62,236 nt of DNA. It comes from Colwellia sp. D2M02. GTDB lineage: Bacteria > Pseudomonadota > Gammaproteobacteria > Enterobacterales > Alteromonadaceae. Numbering within the stretch: the first letter of the stretch is position 1; each line of letters starts with the position of its first letter. Positions 11,312 to 19,029 of the stretch are shown here, in pieces. The notes under the pieces are model-generated. The model was given only the letters and a program-made list of their open reading frames with translations, had not been told where the DNA came from and ran no database searches. A program made the translations under genes and the position numbers. The stretch lies in contig NZ_JAHKPW010000090.1 in NCBI RefSeq assembly GCF_018860755.1, forward strand, positions 9,995 through 72,230, given 5' to 3'.

Positions 11312-12514
11312 ATGACAGAAACTTCAATAAACTATCAAGAATTAGCCGATAACATTAAATGCTGGGGTGAAGAGTTAGGTTTTTCACAGCTCGGTATTTG
11401 TGATATTGACTTAAAAGCTCATGAAGCGGCCCTAAAGCGATGGTTGGCAAATAATTATCATGGCAATATGGATTACATGGAACGCCACGGTATGATGCGT
11501 GCTCGACCTGAAGAGTTAGTCCCTGGCACAGTGCGTGTTATTAGTGTTCGTTTAGATTACTTACCTCAAAATGCGAAGTTTGCACGCATCTTAAATGATA
11601 AAAATAAAGCCTATATTAGTCGCTATGCTTTAGGGCGAGATTATCATAAGTTAATGCGTAAGCGTTTACAGCAATTAGGACAAAAAATTGCTCAGCATTG
11701 TGAACAATTTAATTGTCGCCCTTTTGTTGATTCCGCTCCTGTATTAGAAAGACCATTAGCCGAAAAGGCAGGCTTAGGTTGGACAGGGAAACACACCTTA
11801 CTTATTAATAAAGCCGCCGGTTCTTGGTTTTTTTTAGGGGAGCTTTTTGTTGATATTCCATTACCTATTACTCACAACGAATACAGTGATAACGCGCTTA
11901 ACTCTATCGCTTTAGATGAGAAAGTTAACGACTGCGGCACTTGTGTCGCTTGTATAAAAATATGTCCGACAAAAGCGATTGTTGAGCCTTATGTTGTTGA
12001 TGCTCGCCGCTGTATTTCTTATTTCACTATTGAGTCACCCGATCCTATCCCAGTAGAGTTACGTCCGCTGATGGGTAATCGAATTTATGGCTGTGATGAT
12101 TGTCAGCTAATTTGCCCTTGGAATAAATTTGCCAAATTGAGTGTTGTAGATGACTTTCAAGCTAGAAACCAACTAGATGATGTTGGCTTACTTGAGCTGT
12201 TTTCTTGGACAGAAGAGTACTTCTTAAATACTTTACAAGGTTCGCCTATTCGACGTATTGGCTTTCAAAGCTGGCAAAGAAATATTGCCGTAGCCTTGGG
12301 TAATGCACCTTACTCTAGCGATATAACAACAGCACTTGAACGGGCATTAAATTCAGCTAATGAGTTAGTTGCTGAGCACATTCATTGGGCTTTAGCACAA
12401 CAGCAAGAGAAACAGCTACTCACCGTCACTAACGCAGAAACGACACAAAAAAACCATCGTTTAACAATGCGCTTAGTTCGTTCTATTGAAAAAGGCTTAA
12501 CAAGAGATGCCTAA
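11312..12514 (+). CDS. queG: Epoxyqueuosine reductase
   Basis: Cobalamin-dependent iron-sulfur enzyme that reduces epoxyqueuosine to queuosine in tRNA, the last step of queuosine synthesis. The 400-residue sequence holds the substrate-binding N-terminal domain with the conserved DSAPVLER segment, two 4Fe-4S motifs (CGTCVACIKICP and CDDCQLICPWN), and a C-terminal helical HEAT-like region. It is slightly longer than the E. coli protein (379). It is transcribed away from tsaE. A small inverted-repeat element starts immediately after its stop codon. Confidence 0.96.
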   Translation: MTETSINYQELADNIKCWGEELGFSQLGICDIDLKAHEAALKRWLANNYHGNMDYMERHGMMRARPEELVPGTVRVISVRLDYLPQNAKFARILNDKNKAYISRYALGRDYHKLMRKRLQQLGQKIAQHCEQFNCRPFVDSAPVLERPLAEKAGLGWTGKHTLLINKAAGSWFFLGELFVDIPLPITHNEYSDNALNSIALDEKVNDCGTCVACIKICPTKAIVEPYVVDARRCISYFTIESPDPIPVELRPLMGNRIYGCDDCQLICPWNKFAKLSVVDDFQARNQLDDVGLLELFSWTEEYFLNTLQGSPIRRIGFQSWQRNIAVALGNAPYSSDITTALERALNSANELVAEHIHWALAQQQEKQLLTVTNAETTQKNHRLTMRLVRSIEKGLTRDA

Positions 12515-12515
12515 A

Positions 12516-12601
12516 TAACCTCAACTCGGTTAAGAGATATTTATTAAGCCGACTTCAAGTTAAAAAGCAATTACAAAGCTAGTTAACTCGAGTTCAGATT
12601 A
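12516..12601. repeat. 86-bp element with imperfect terminal inverted repeats (MITE-like)
   Basis: The left arm (12516-12533) and the reverse complement of the right arm (12583-12601) agree except at a few positions. The left arm (ACCTCAACTCGGTTAAGAGA) is nearly the same as the sequences at 62165-62186 and, reversed, at 1-16. Its outer bases also resemble the IS982 terminal repeat at 32217 (ACCTCAGATCGG). No reading frame fits inside. I infer a miniature transposable element or REP-type palindrome. Confidence 0.55.
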
Positions 12602-12613
12602 GTTATATTTAGC

Positions 12614-13138
12614 TTAACCATTTTGTGTATTAGTGCTAAGTATTGCAATATCGGCACGAGCTTCTTCTAACTCCATTTGTATTGCTAATACTTTTTTTAC
12701 CTGCTCATTACGTTCACTGATTGCTTTTTTCTCGCGCTCTTTAGCCGCAGCGAGCTGCTTTTGCACCGCAGTTAGAGTCGCCATTAATTGAGCAATATCT
12801 TCATTTTTCTCGAAGTCTTTACCTTCTTTATCGTTAGCATAGTCATCATCACTTGCATTAAGCAATTCTGCCGACTTAAAACGTAAAAAACTATAAGCTA
12901 AACGCAATATAAAGATGACGCACGTTAGTAGGAGTACAACTAAATATTGATTTTTTTCAAGTGAACTAAAAGCGATATGGATACGTGACCAGAAATCGCC
13001 TGTCGCCCCAAAAAAATGACTAATAACTTGGTTATGCCACGCCAACCAAGTAAAAAAATATATAAGAATAAAACTGGGTGCTGGGTGTTGATTTTCGGTA
13101 AATACAAGTAGCGATTTTAAGGTTTTCTTTTTTAACAC
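12614..13138 (-). CDS. Membrane protein with coiled-coil tail, unknown function
   Basis: A 174-residue protein I do not recognise. Two hydrophobic segments (about 22-42 and 63-85) suggest two membrane spans. A charged region follows (DDDYANDKEGKDFEKNED), then a heptad-like helical tail (about 110-165) rich in Ala, Glu, Lys and Gln, a probable cytoplasmic coiled coil. The ATG at 13138 has AAGGA about 12 bases upstream. The nearest genes are an inverted-repeat element downstream and a DUF1289 gene upstream, separated by about 150 bases, so it is probably transcribed alone. Confidence 0.75.
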   Translation of the reverse strand: MLKKKTLKSLLVFTENQHPAPSFILIYFFTWLAWHNQVISHFFGATGDFWSRIHIAFSSLEKNQYLVVLLLTCVIFILRLAYSFLRFKSAELLNASDDDYANDKEGKDFEKNEDIAQLMATLTAVQKQLAAAKEREKKAISERNEQVKKVLAIQMELEEARADIAILSTNTQNG

Positions 13139-13286
13139 AATATATCCTTTATTTCAGTGTCTAGGGTAAGCATGCACTTTTATAAGCTAAAGATAATAAT
13201 GCACAGCCCCTTACCAAGTAAACTAATAAGATTGACAGAGAGTTATTAAAAAGCAGAAGTATAAGATCTGTTCAACATAATTAGCC

Positions 13287-13475
13287 TCATTTTTCATATT
13301 TTCGCTCTTGGCAGTGCTTTAATATGGTTTTCTTTTCTTCATTACTACTTTCCCGCCATGCCTTTATTTCTTCTATATGTCTAAAACAACCTAAGCAAAT
13401 ATCGCATTCATTCAGGCAACAATTTCCAATACAGGGGCTAGCGATTTCGAGAGGCTCTTCATTATGATACTTCAT
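13287..13475 (-). CDS. DUF1289 family protein
   Basis: A small cysteine-rich protein (62 residues from the ATG at 13475; a TTG 27 bases further upstream is possible but less likely). The pattern SPCIGNCCLN-CDICLGCFRHIEEIKAW is the DUF1289 signature, with five cysteines that probably bind metal. The family has no settled function. It starts 34 bases after the stop of the large kinase-like gene and is probably in the same transcript. Confidence 0.85.
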   Translation of the reverse strand: MKYHNEEPLEIASPCIGNCCLNECDICLGCFRHIEEIKAWRESSNEEKKTILKHCQERKYEK

Positions 13476-13508
13476 ATTTATCTCAAGTGAGGTGACACAC
13501 AATATAAA

Positions 13509-16346
13509 CTACATCGATTTAACATAAGCAGTAATATCCGTTATTTCTTGTTGAGTTTTGGCTAATAATTTATCAATAAAAGCCCTGTTTTGATTTAACA
13601 CGGGGTCTATCAATAATTTTTGCCAGTCTTTACATAATTGCTGTAGGTTTGGTGCGGATAAAATACTACTGACAGATTGCAATATAACTATAGCTTGTTT
13701 AGCTTGCACTAAGTTGTTGCTCTTTAGCGCACGGTTGAGTTTAAGAGCTAACTGATTAATATTATTAACATATTCATTAATCATGAAAAATGCCAGCTCA
13801 GGTGAACCTTGATTTTTAATATATAGTTCCAGATTAACTTTTGGCTCTGTTAACTCTTTAACCGGTAATTCTGTCAATTGAGCTTGTCTATTTTGTAGTG
13901 AACTCTTTGTACTTTTATACTGATGAATGGCCTTATTGTTATCAACAGTTAATAGATCAACGTTACTTTCTGCTTTTTGCTCTATTGTTTTTTCCTCGGC
14001 TAACCAAGGTGACAATAAAGTCATTAACTGCTCAATTGAGACTGCATTTGATAACCTATCAACAATCCAATGGGAGAATATTACATCTTCATCTTTTATA
14101 TAGGTTATATCTAGACCAAAAATACCTCGTTGTATTACTTCACTGCCACTAATGCAGTCATTTCCTTTATCAATAAAATGAATAAAAGGGGAAGTAGAAA
14201 ACTCTGAGAATAGAATTGCGTAACAGCCACTTTGCCAATATTCTTTCTGTTGGGCTGCTTGTGCAACAAAAGTAACTTGTAATCCTAGTTGTTGTAATTG
14301 CTGCTGTAATTTCTGGTACTGTATTGGTGATTTTACGCCAATCAACACATCAATAGCTTTAGCCGCTAACGGTGTGTTGTTAATTTGTGTCTTATCTAGA
14401 AGGTATTCAGTTAATTGTGCTGTCGTATTTTCACCTAAGTTACGATTTAACATGACCGCTAACGGTAAAGTGAAGCTTAATTGATAGCCTTTTTCAGTAA
14501 GAGCTGCGGTAATATTTTCACCATGCAAACACTTTAATAAAGCAATGAAGTAACTATTTAATTCGCTGCTAATATAGTGCTCTGACTTTTCCTGTAGCTC
14601 TTGCAAAAGTTTAGGTAATTTTCGCACCTCCTTACTAGACAAAACTTGCCCCATAATAAGTACAGTCTGTTGACCATTATTTTGATCTTGTAGCTTAAAT
14701 GAAACGTCTAACTGTCCAGCACTTAAATCATCACCTAATAACTGAACAAAAACTTGCAACATCTCCGTAAAAATATTTACATCAACTTTTACTTCAGGGC
14801 ATATATTTCCATCAACATGTAATTTAAGTAAATTATTTTGTTTATTAATGGCTGCAGCCTGATTCAGTAACACAGCTTCTGTTGTTGAAATTATATTGAT
14901 ATCACTTAGCGTTAATCTCATACCTTCTGCTTGCATATAGCGATGGAAACTCGCTTGCTTTATCAAACGAACTAATTTTTTACTAAATTGATAACTCTGA
15001 AATAAATGCTGATTAGAGGTTATTTTTTGATGGCTAGAACTAACAAGTGTAATGCGCTCTAACAGTTTAAGTGCAAGATTATAAAATTGACCATAATTCT
15101 CTTTCTCAATAAGAGCATTCGTTTTCCGCTGAGATATTGCTGTCAACTCGGCTAACTCCTTTTCAGCGGCTAACTGCTCAGCTTTTAAAGTTAGAGCATC
15201 AACCTCAAGGTTATGCTGTTGCTCTCGCTCCTCAAAACCTAATGATTGATGTGTATCCTCTCGATTATATAACGTTAATTCGAGTGCTTGATATTGTCGT
15301 AAGTGTTGCTTTAAGTGACGAGATAACAACCAAAACAATAAGATAATTACACTTAAAAGTGCAGCAAAAACCATTGCCATATGCGTTATAAGCGCATGAT
15401 TAATATCCCATGAAGAATTTAGCTGGCGTTTCGAAATATTCTGCTCTGCTTTACTTGAGTTATCGTAAAGAATCCCCGTAAATACCAATACTTGCTTTTT
15501 CAACAGTTGGTTATAATCAACAATAGTCTGCAGATTTTCCTGCCAGTGGCTTACAATAGTCTCACTTTGATTATTAGTGTTTTTATCTCTGACATAAAAA
15601 GCGTCATTAAATTGTGCTAACGCAGCTTCAATGTCTAGGTTAATCATAGGCGTAGAATACTCGTTGAGGCTATTAAATGACTCTTTAAGTTGCTTAAAAA
15701 CTATAGGTGATGTTGCGATGTTTAATTTATTCAATAAAAACGAAAACTGACTAATTGTTTGTGAAAACTGTAACCATTTTGCTTGCTCTTCACTATCACT
15801 AACTTGTATTTGAGTATTCTCGACAGCAGTTTTAAGCGCTGCGACTTTAACTAATACTTCTTGTTTATGATTTTGCAGCCTATCAGCATTTGATTTCATA
15901 TGACGAAGTGCGTTAAATGCAGCTTGTCGCTTGGTTTTCCAATCATGATAAATAGATTGATGGCTTGATTTAAGTAAAGATAATTTCTTATTAATTATCG
16001 CTAATTCCTTCTCTAGCAGAAGGTAACTATCTAAATTATCACTAGCGAGCATACTATTTGTTATACGTAATGCTGATAGCAATAGCTTTTGCTCGGAGAG
16101 TTTATTTTCTACTTTAGTTAAATCATCAGAAATAAGAACAATATCTTTCTTGTATTTAAAATAGTAAGCACCACCAGTCACAATAAAAAGACTACAAATA
16201 ATTAACCCTATAGTGGCTAAATATAAAAATGAATATGGCTTAACTTTATCAATTAACGTTTGTTGAAGTGAAACACTACTCGATAAATTATTTACTGGCT
16301 GTTCTACCTGAATATCTTTCTTGTTCATATTATCATGGCTTATCAT
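13509..16346 (-). CDS. Degenerate hybrid sensor kinase-like membrane protein
   Basis: A 945-residue protein laid out like BarA/TorS-type hybrid kinases: membrane segment (~39-62), helical periplasmic domain (~64-315), second membrane segment (~318-343), coiled coil, HisKA-like and HATPase-like regions (~400-620), a receiver-like segment (~660-760) and a C-terminal Hpt-like helix bundle (~830-945). The catalytic residues are missing. No HE[IL]RTP box occurs before the MRLTLSDINI linker; the N-box position reads QVFVQLLGDD instead of xxxxNLxxNA; no DxGxG or GxGLGL glycine box is present; and the Hpt helix reads AIVILQSVSS where AHxLKGxx is expected. The frame is open and long, so this looks like a maintained pseudo-kinase rather than a decayed gene. 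The family call rests on pattern only. Confidence 0.7.
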   Translation of the reverse strand: MISHDNMNKKDIQVEQPVNNLSSSVSLQQTLIDKVKPYSFLYLATIGLIICSLFIVTGGAYYFKYKKDIVLISDDLTKVENKLSEQKLLLSALRITNSMLASDNLDSYLLLEKELAIINKKLSLLKSSHQSIYHDWKTKRQAAFNALRHMKSNADRLQNHKQEVLVKVAALKTAVENTQIQVSDSEEQAKWLQFSQTISQFSFLLNKLNIATSPIVFKQLKESFNSLNEYSTPMINLDIEAALAQFNDAFYVRDKNTNNQSETIVSHWQENLQTIVDYNQLLKKQVLVFTGILYDNSSKAEQNISKRQLNSSWDINHALITHMAMVFAALLSVIILLFWLLSRHLKQHLRQYQALELTLYNREDTHQSLGFEEREQQHNLEVDALTLKAEQLAAEKELAELTAISQRKTNALIEKENYGQFYNLALKLLERITLVSSSHQKITSNQHLFQSYQFSKKLVRLIKQASFHRYMQAEGMRLTLSDINIISTTEAVLLNQAAAINKQNNLLKLHVDGNICPEVKVDVNIFTEMLQVFVQLLGDDLSAGQLDVSFKLQDQNNGQQTVLIMGQVLSSKEVRKLPKLLQELQEKSEHYISSELNSYFIALLKCLHGENITAALTEKGYQLSFTLPLAVMLNRNLGENTTAQLTEYLLDKTQINNTPLAAKAIDVLIGVKSPIQYQKLQQQLQQLGLQVTFVAQAAQQKEYWQSGCYAILFSEFSTSPFIHFIDKGNDCISGSEVIQRGIFGLDITYIKDEDVIFSHWIVDRLSNAVSIEQLMTLLSPWLAEEKTIEQKAESNVDLLTVDNNKAIHQYKSTKSSLQNRQAQLTELPVKELTEPKVNLELYIKNQGSPELAFFMINEYVNNINQLALKLNRALKSNNLVQAKQAIVILQSVSSILSAPNLQQLCKDWQKLLIDPVLNQNRAFIDKLLAKTQQEITDITAYVKSM

Positions 16347-16420
16347 AGCTACGTTTTATTATCATTAATTCCTTTCCTGGTATTTTATACCATTGATTAA
16401 GGATAGGCATCCTTATCCAG

Positions 16421-16891
16421 TCATAGAGCAGGAGAATCGATTAAGTTAGCTAATTCTGATAGATTTTTTTCCGAGAATACATGGATGCCGTGTTTTCTTA
16501 GTAACGTTGTTGTTACTCCCGCCCCTTCAACCTTAGATCCATTAAAAGAGCCATCATAAATTGTTGCACTACCGCATGAGGGACTAGACTCTTTCAATAG
16601 CGCAAAGCGAATATTAAACTGCTGACATAACGCCAACGCTTTTTGAGCACCTAAATAAAATGCTTCACTAACATCAGTCCCATCGCAGGTAAACACCTTG
16701 CCACTATTGCGATTTATTTCTGCAGGTGATCTTGGTACAGGCAACCCTCCTTCAACTTCTGGGCAAATAGCCATTAAGCGACCTTCTTGCTGCCATTGAG
16801 TAATCAATTGATTAGACAATGACTTTACTTCTCCGTTATATCGAACTTTTTTCCCTAAAAAGCATGCGCTAACCAATATTTTGTCTTGCAT
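16421..16891 (-). CDS. DUF523 family protein (YbbK-like)
   Basis: A 156-residue cytoplasmic protein with the family opening ILVSACFLGKKVRYNG, then CPEVEGGLPVPRSPAEI, and a central LKESSPSCG motif. The conserved cysteines (SAC, CPE, SCG) suggest metal or redox chemistry, but the family function is not established. GAGAG precedes the ATG. It lies downstream of the DUF3630-like gene with a 44-base gap and is probably cotranscribed with it. Confidence 0.88.
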   Translation of the reverse strand: MQDKILVSACFLGKKVRYNGEVKSLSNQLITQWQQEGRLMAICPEVEGGLPVPRSPAEINRNSGKVFTCDGTDVSEAFYLGAQKALALCQQFNIRFALLKESSPSCGSATIYDGSFNGSKVEGAGVTTTLLRKHGIHVFSEKNLSELANLIDSPAL

Positions 16892-16935
16892 GAAACTCTC
16901 ACTATTATCAATTATTTTAAGTACATTTGATCATT

Positions 16936-17250
16936 TTAATCAACAAGCTCAAAGCTTTTGACTAAGTCTGGTATTAACTCTGTACTTTGCTGATCTCCCC
17001 CTTCGATCCAACAAGATTGACTATAACAATCAAAATTCAAAATAAAATGACGCTTCTCCCAAGAAAAGCGAATATTTTCACGATCAGCGCCTTGTATTTT
17101 TTCTATTATCGTGAACTCAGCTAACTTCGAAAATACATCAGTAGATAAAGTTTCGATATCTTCTTGAAACCACTGTTTTTGATAGCTAAAGAGTAACTGG
17201 TTATCAAAAAGTTCAGCTTTTGTAATAATGAATGGGTTATTTTTTGACAT
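16936..17250 (-). CDS. Small conserved protein, possibly DUF3630
   Basis: A 104-residue soluble acidic protein without signal peptide or membrane segment. The alternating aromatic and charged pattern (FSWEKRHFILNFDCYSQSCWIEG) suggests a small beta-rich fold. It resembles in length and feel the DUF3630 proteins of Shewanella and Vibrio, but I am not certain. The two cysteines are six residues apart. It is followed closely by the DUF523 gene. Confidence 0.7.
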   Translation of the reverse strand: MSKNNPFIITKAELFDNQLLFSYQKQWFQEDIETLSTDVFSKLAEFTIIEKIQGADRENIRFSWEKRHFILNFDCYSQSCWIEGGDQQSTELIPDLVKSFELVD

Positions 17251-17536
17251 ACTAAATATTTCTACCAGCTATGAGGTTACGTTAACTATAACTATACCCT
17301 GTAATGTTTAAGTAACTATACAAAGTTTTATTTAATCATGAAGGCTAATATAATCGAAATAAAAGCTTGATATTAATCAAGCCTTACTCACTTCTTCTCT
17401 AAAAAAAACACGACAAATTAGTTTATTTTTCATATACTCAAACTAGAAATATTCTTTTTATAACTAAGCCTGTCTTGCTCGTATTTTAGTTATAAATATT
17501 ATTATTATTTGTCAAAAATATAAGAGAGTAATTACT

Positions 17537-17836
17537 ATGAATAAACTTATGATTGCTGTTGCAACTACAGCACTATTATCAACATCAGCATTTGCTGGTG
17601 ATGCAGCAGCCGGTAAAAGTAAAGCAGCAACATGCGCTGCTTGTCATGGCGCGGATGGTATTGCAGCAATTCCAATGTACCCAAACTTAGCAGGGCAAAA
17701 AGAAGCTTACCTAGTAAAACAATTAAAAGATTTTAAAGCGGGTACTCGTAAAGATCCTGTTATGGCTGGTATGGCTGCACCATTAAGCGATACTGATATT
17801 GCAGATCTTGCAGCATATTACTCAAGTTTAAAATAA
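17537..17836 (+). CDS. Periplasmic monohaem cytochrome c (c553/c5-like)
   Basis: A 99-residue exported class I cytochrome c. A ~20-residue signal peptide ends at AFA; the mature domain has one haem site CAACHG and a distal methionine in the [11 protein letters not shown] segment. It closely resembles each of the first two modules of the three-domain cytochrome at 45602-46546 (shared [25 protein letters not shown] and DFKAGTR segments), so they are paralogues. It is a likely soluble electron carrier between the bc1 complex and terminal oxidases. A strong terminator follows, so it is a single-gene unit. Confidence 0.92.
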   Translation: MNKLMIAVATTALLSTSAFAGDAAAGKSKAATCAACHGADGIAAIPMYPNLAGQKEAYLVKQLKDFKAGTRKDPVMAGMAAPLSDTDIADLAAYYSSLK

Positions 17837-17863
17837 TATCTGTTAGTATTATTTTAAACCAAT

Positions 17864-17890
17864 AAAAAAGGCCTTTTAAGGCCTTTTTTA
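17864..17890 (+). terminator. Rho-independent terminator of the monohaem cytochrome gene
   Basis: An AAAAAGGCCTT / AAGGCCTTTTT self-complementary stem followed by T residues, 28 bases after the stop. The A-tract on the other side makes it potentially bidirectional, so it could also serve the convergent PEP-CTERM gene ending at 17939. Confidence 0.85.
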
Positions 17891-17938
17891 TTTCACTATG
17901 TTAAACATAGATTATTTTATTAGAACTATTCGTTCAAT

Positions 17939-18706
17939 TTACTTGCTTTTACGACGAGCCGTACCAGCTAAACCTAATAATGCTAAACCAAACATTGCTA
18001 AAGTTGTTGGTTCAGGAATAGTATTACCATTAGCTTCAAATGTACCATCATTGCCTTGAGCAGAAGCAGTATAGTGTATATCAGAGCCTTGGAATGCGCC
18101 ATTAGTATCGAAGTTTCCAGCAGCTATACCGCCAGTTACATTCCAAAATATTTCTGCTGAGCCACCGCCAGCTACAGAGCCATCTAGGGTCATGGTGCTA
18201 TTACCAAATTGAGGCATCGCTGAAAGCGTTAACCATTCAACTCCATCATTATAAGTATTTAATTGACCATTACTAACACCATTAGTATCAACAAACACTT
18301 TAGCCCAACCGCCAGTGAATAATGGGCCAACAACACCATTTTTTAGAGGGTTAGGACCAACACCAGCTAGGGTGAAACCACCGAACTCTAATGTTAATGA
18401 GCAACCAACACAGAAGTCACCTGCCCCTTGAGAAGGAGCACCATTAAATAGGTTAAACTCACCAAAGCCACTTAATATATCGCCATTTACCGCAAGAGCA
18501 TTACTTACATAGTTACCCAAGCTATCTTGAAATGACTGAAAGAACTCGCCCTTACCTAGAAAATCAGCGGTATTAAATGGATTAGGAGCACCATTATTAT
18601 AATCTGGGTCCCAAGTTACACCACCAACATTGATTACTGATGCTGAAGCGCTGGCGCTTGCTAGTATGATCGCTGAGGCTGCAATAATTTTTTTAAATTT
18701 ATTCAT
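17939..18706 (-). CDS. PEP-CTERM sorted exported protein
   Basis: A 255-residue protein with an N-terminal signal peptide (ends near ASASA) and a C-terminal sorting signal: the PEP motif (IPEPTT), a hydrophobic helix (LAMFGLALLGLAG) and a basic tail (TARRKSK). In this family an exosortase cuts near PEP and releases the protein to the surface or extracellular matrix. The mature part is Gly/Asn-rich with one CVGC pair and no recognised catalytic motif. AGGG lies 7-8 bases before the ATG. It is adjacent to prsT and the exosortase-A accessory genes, which supports a role in the same surface system. Confidence 0.93.
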   Translation of the reverse strand: MNKFKKIIAASAIILASASASASVINVGGVTWDPDYNNGAPNPFNTADFLGKGEFFQSFQDSLGNYVSNALAVNGDILSGFGEFNLFNGAPSQGAGDFCVGCSLTLEFGGFTLAGVGPNPLKNGVVGPLFTGGWAKVFVDTNGVSNGQLNTYNDGVEWLTLSAMPQFGNSTMTLDGSVAGGGSAEIFWNVTGGIAAGNFDTNGAFQGSDIHYTASAQGNDGTFEANGNTIPEPTTLAMFGLALLGLAGTARRKSK

Positions 18707-19029
18707 TGTTTTTACCCTTTATATATTCCGTTATAATCCAGTAAAACTAACATCTTAATAGTAACTGCCTATATTAGCGTATGGCTAATAATATAAATAA
18801 GTAGCAATTATCAGACCATAAGCAATAAAATCTTATAAAACATACAGCTAATTAATTCTGGTATAAGGTGAGTTTTATTTTTGTAAAAAATCTTGACAGG
18901 TCATTAATTAACCTAAAAAGTGGTGGGTTGGATATTAATTAACAGAAAAATAAAAAAGCGACTATATAATAGTCGCTTATAAAAACATCAATTACTTTTT
19001 GGTTTAACTAAACCAGAAATGAGCCTGTA
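18707..19029. other. Intergenic: promoter of the PEP-CTERM gene and prsT terminator
   Basis: This 323-base AT-rich gap carries the upstream region of the PEP-CTERM gene and the prsT terminator. I looked for the sigma-54 pattern (TGGCAC-N5-TTGC) known from some PEP-CTERM genes and did not find it. Confidence 0.5.
18951..18978 (-). terminator. Rho-independent terminator of prsT
   Basis: A perfect 10-bp stem (18956-18965 with 18969-18978) with a 3-base loop, followed on the minus strand by six T. It lies about 52 bases after the prsT stop. Confidence 0.85.

Noticed and set aside
18707..18800. Sigma-54 promoter before the PEP-CTERM gene
   Set aside because: The TGGCAC-N5-TTGC pattern is not present in the upstream region.
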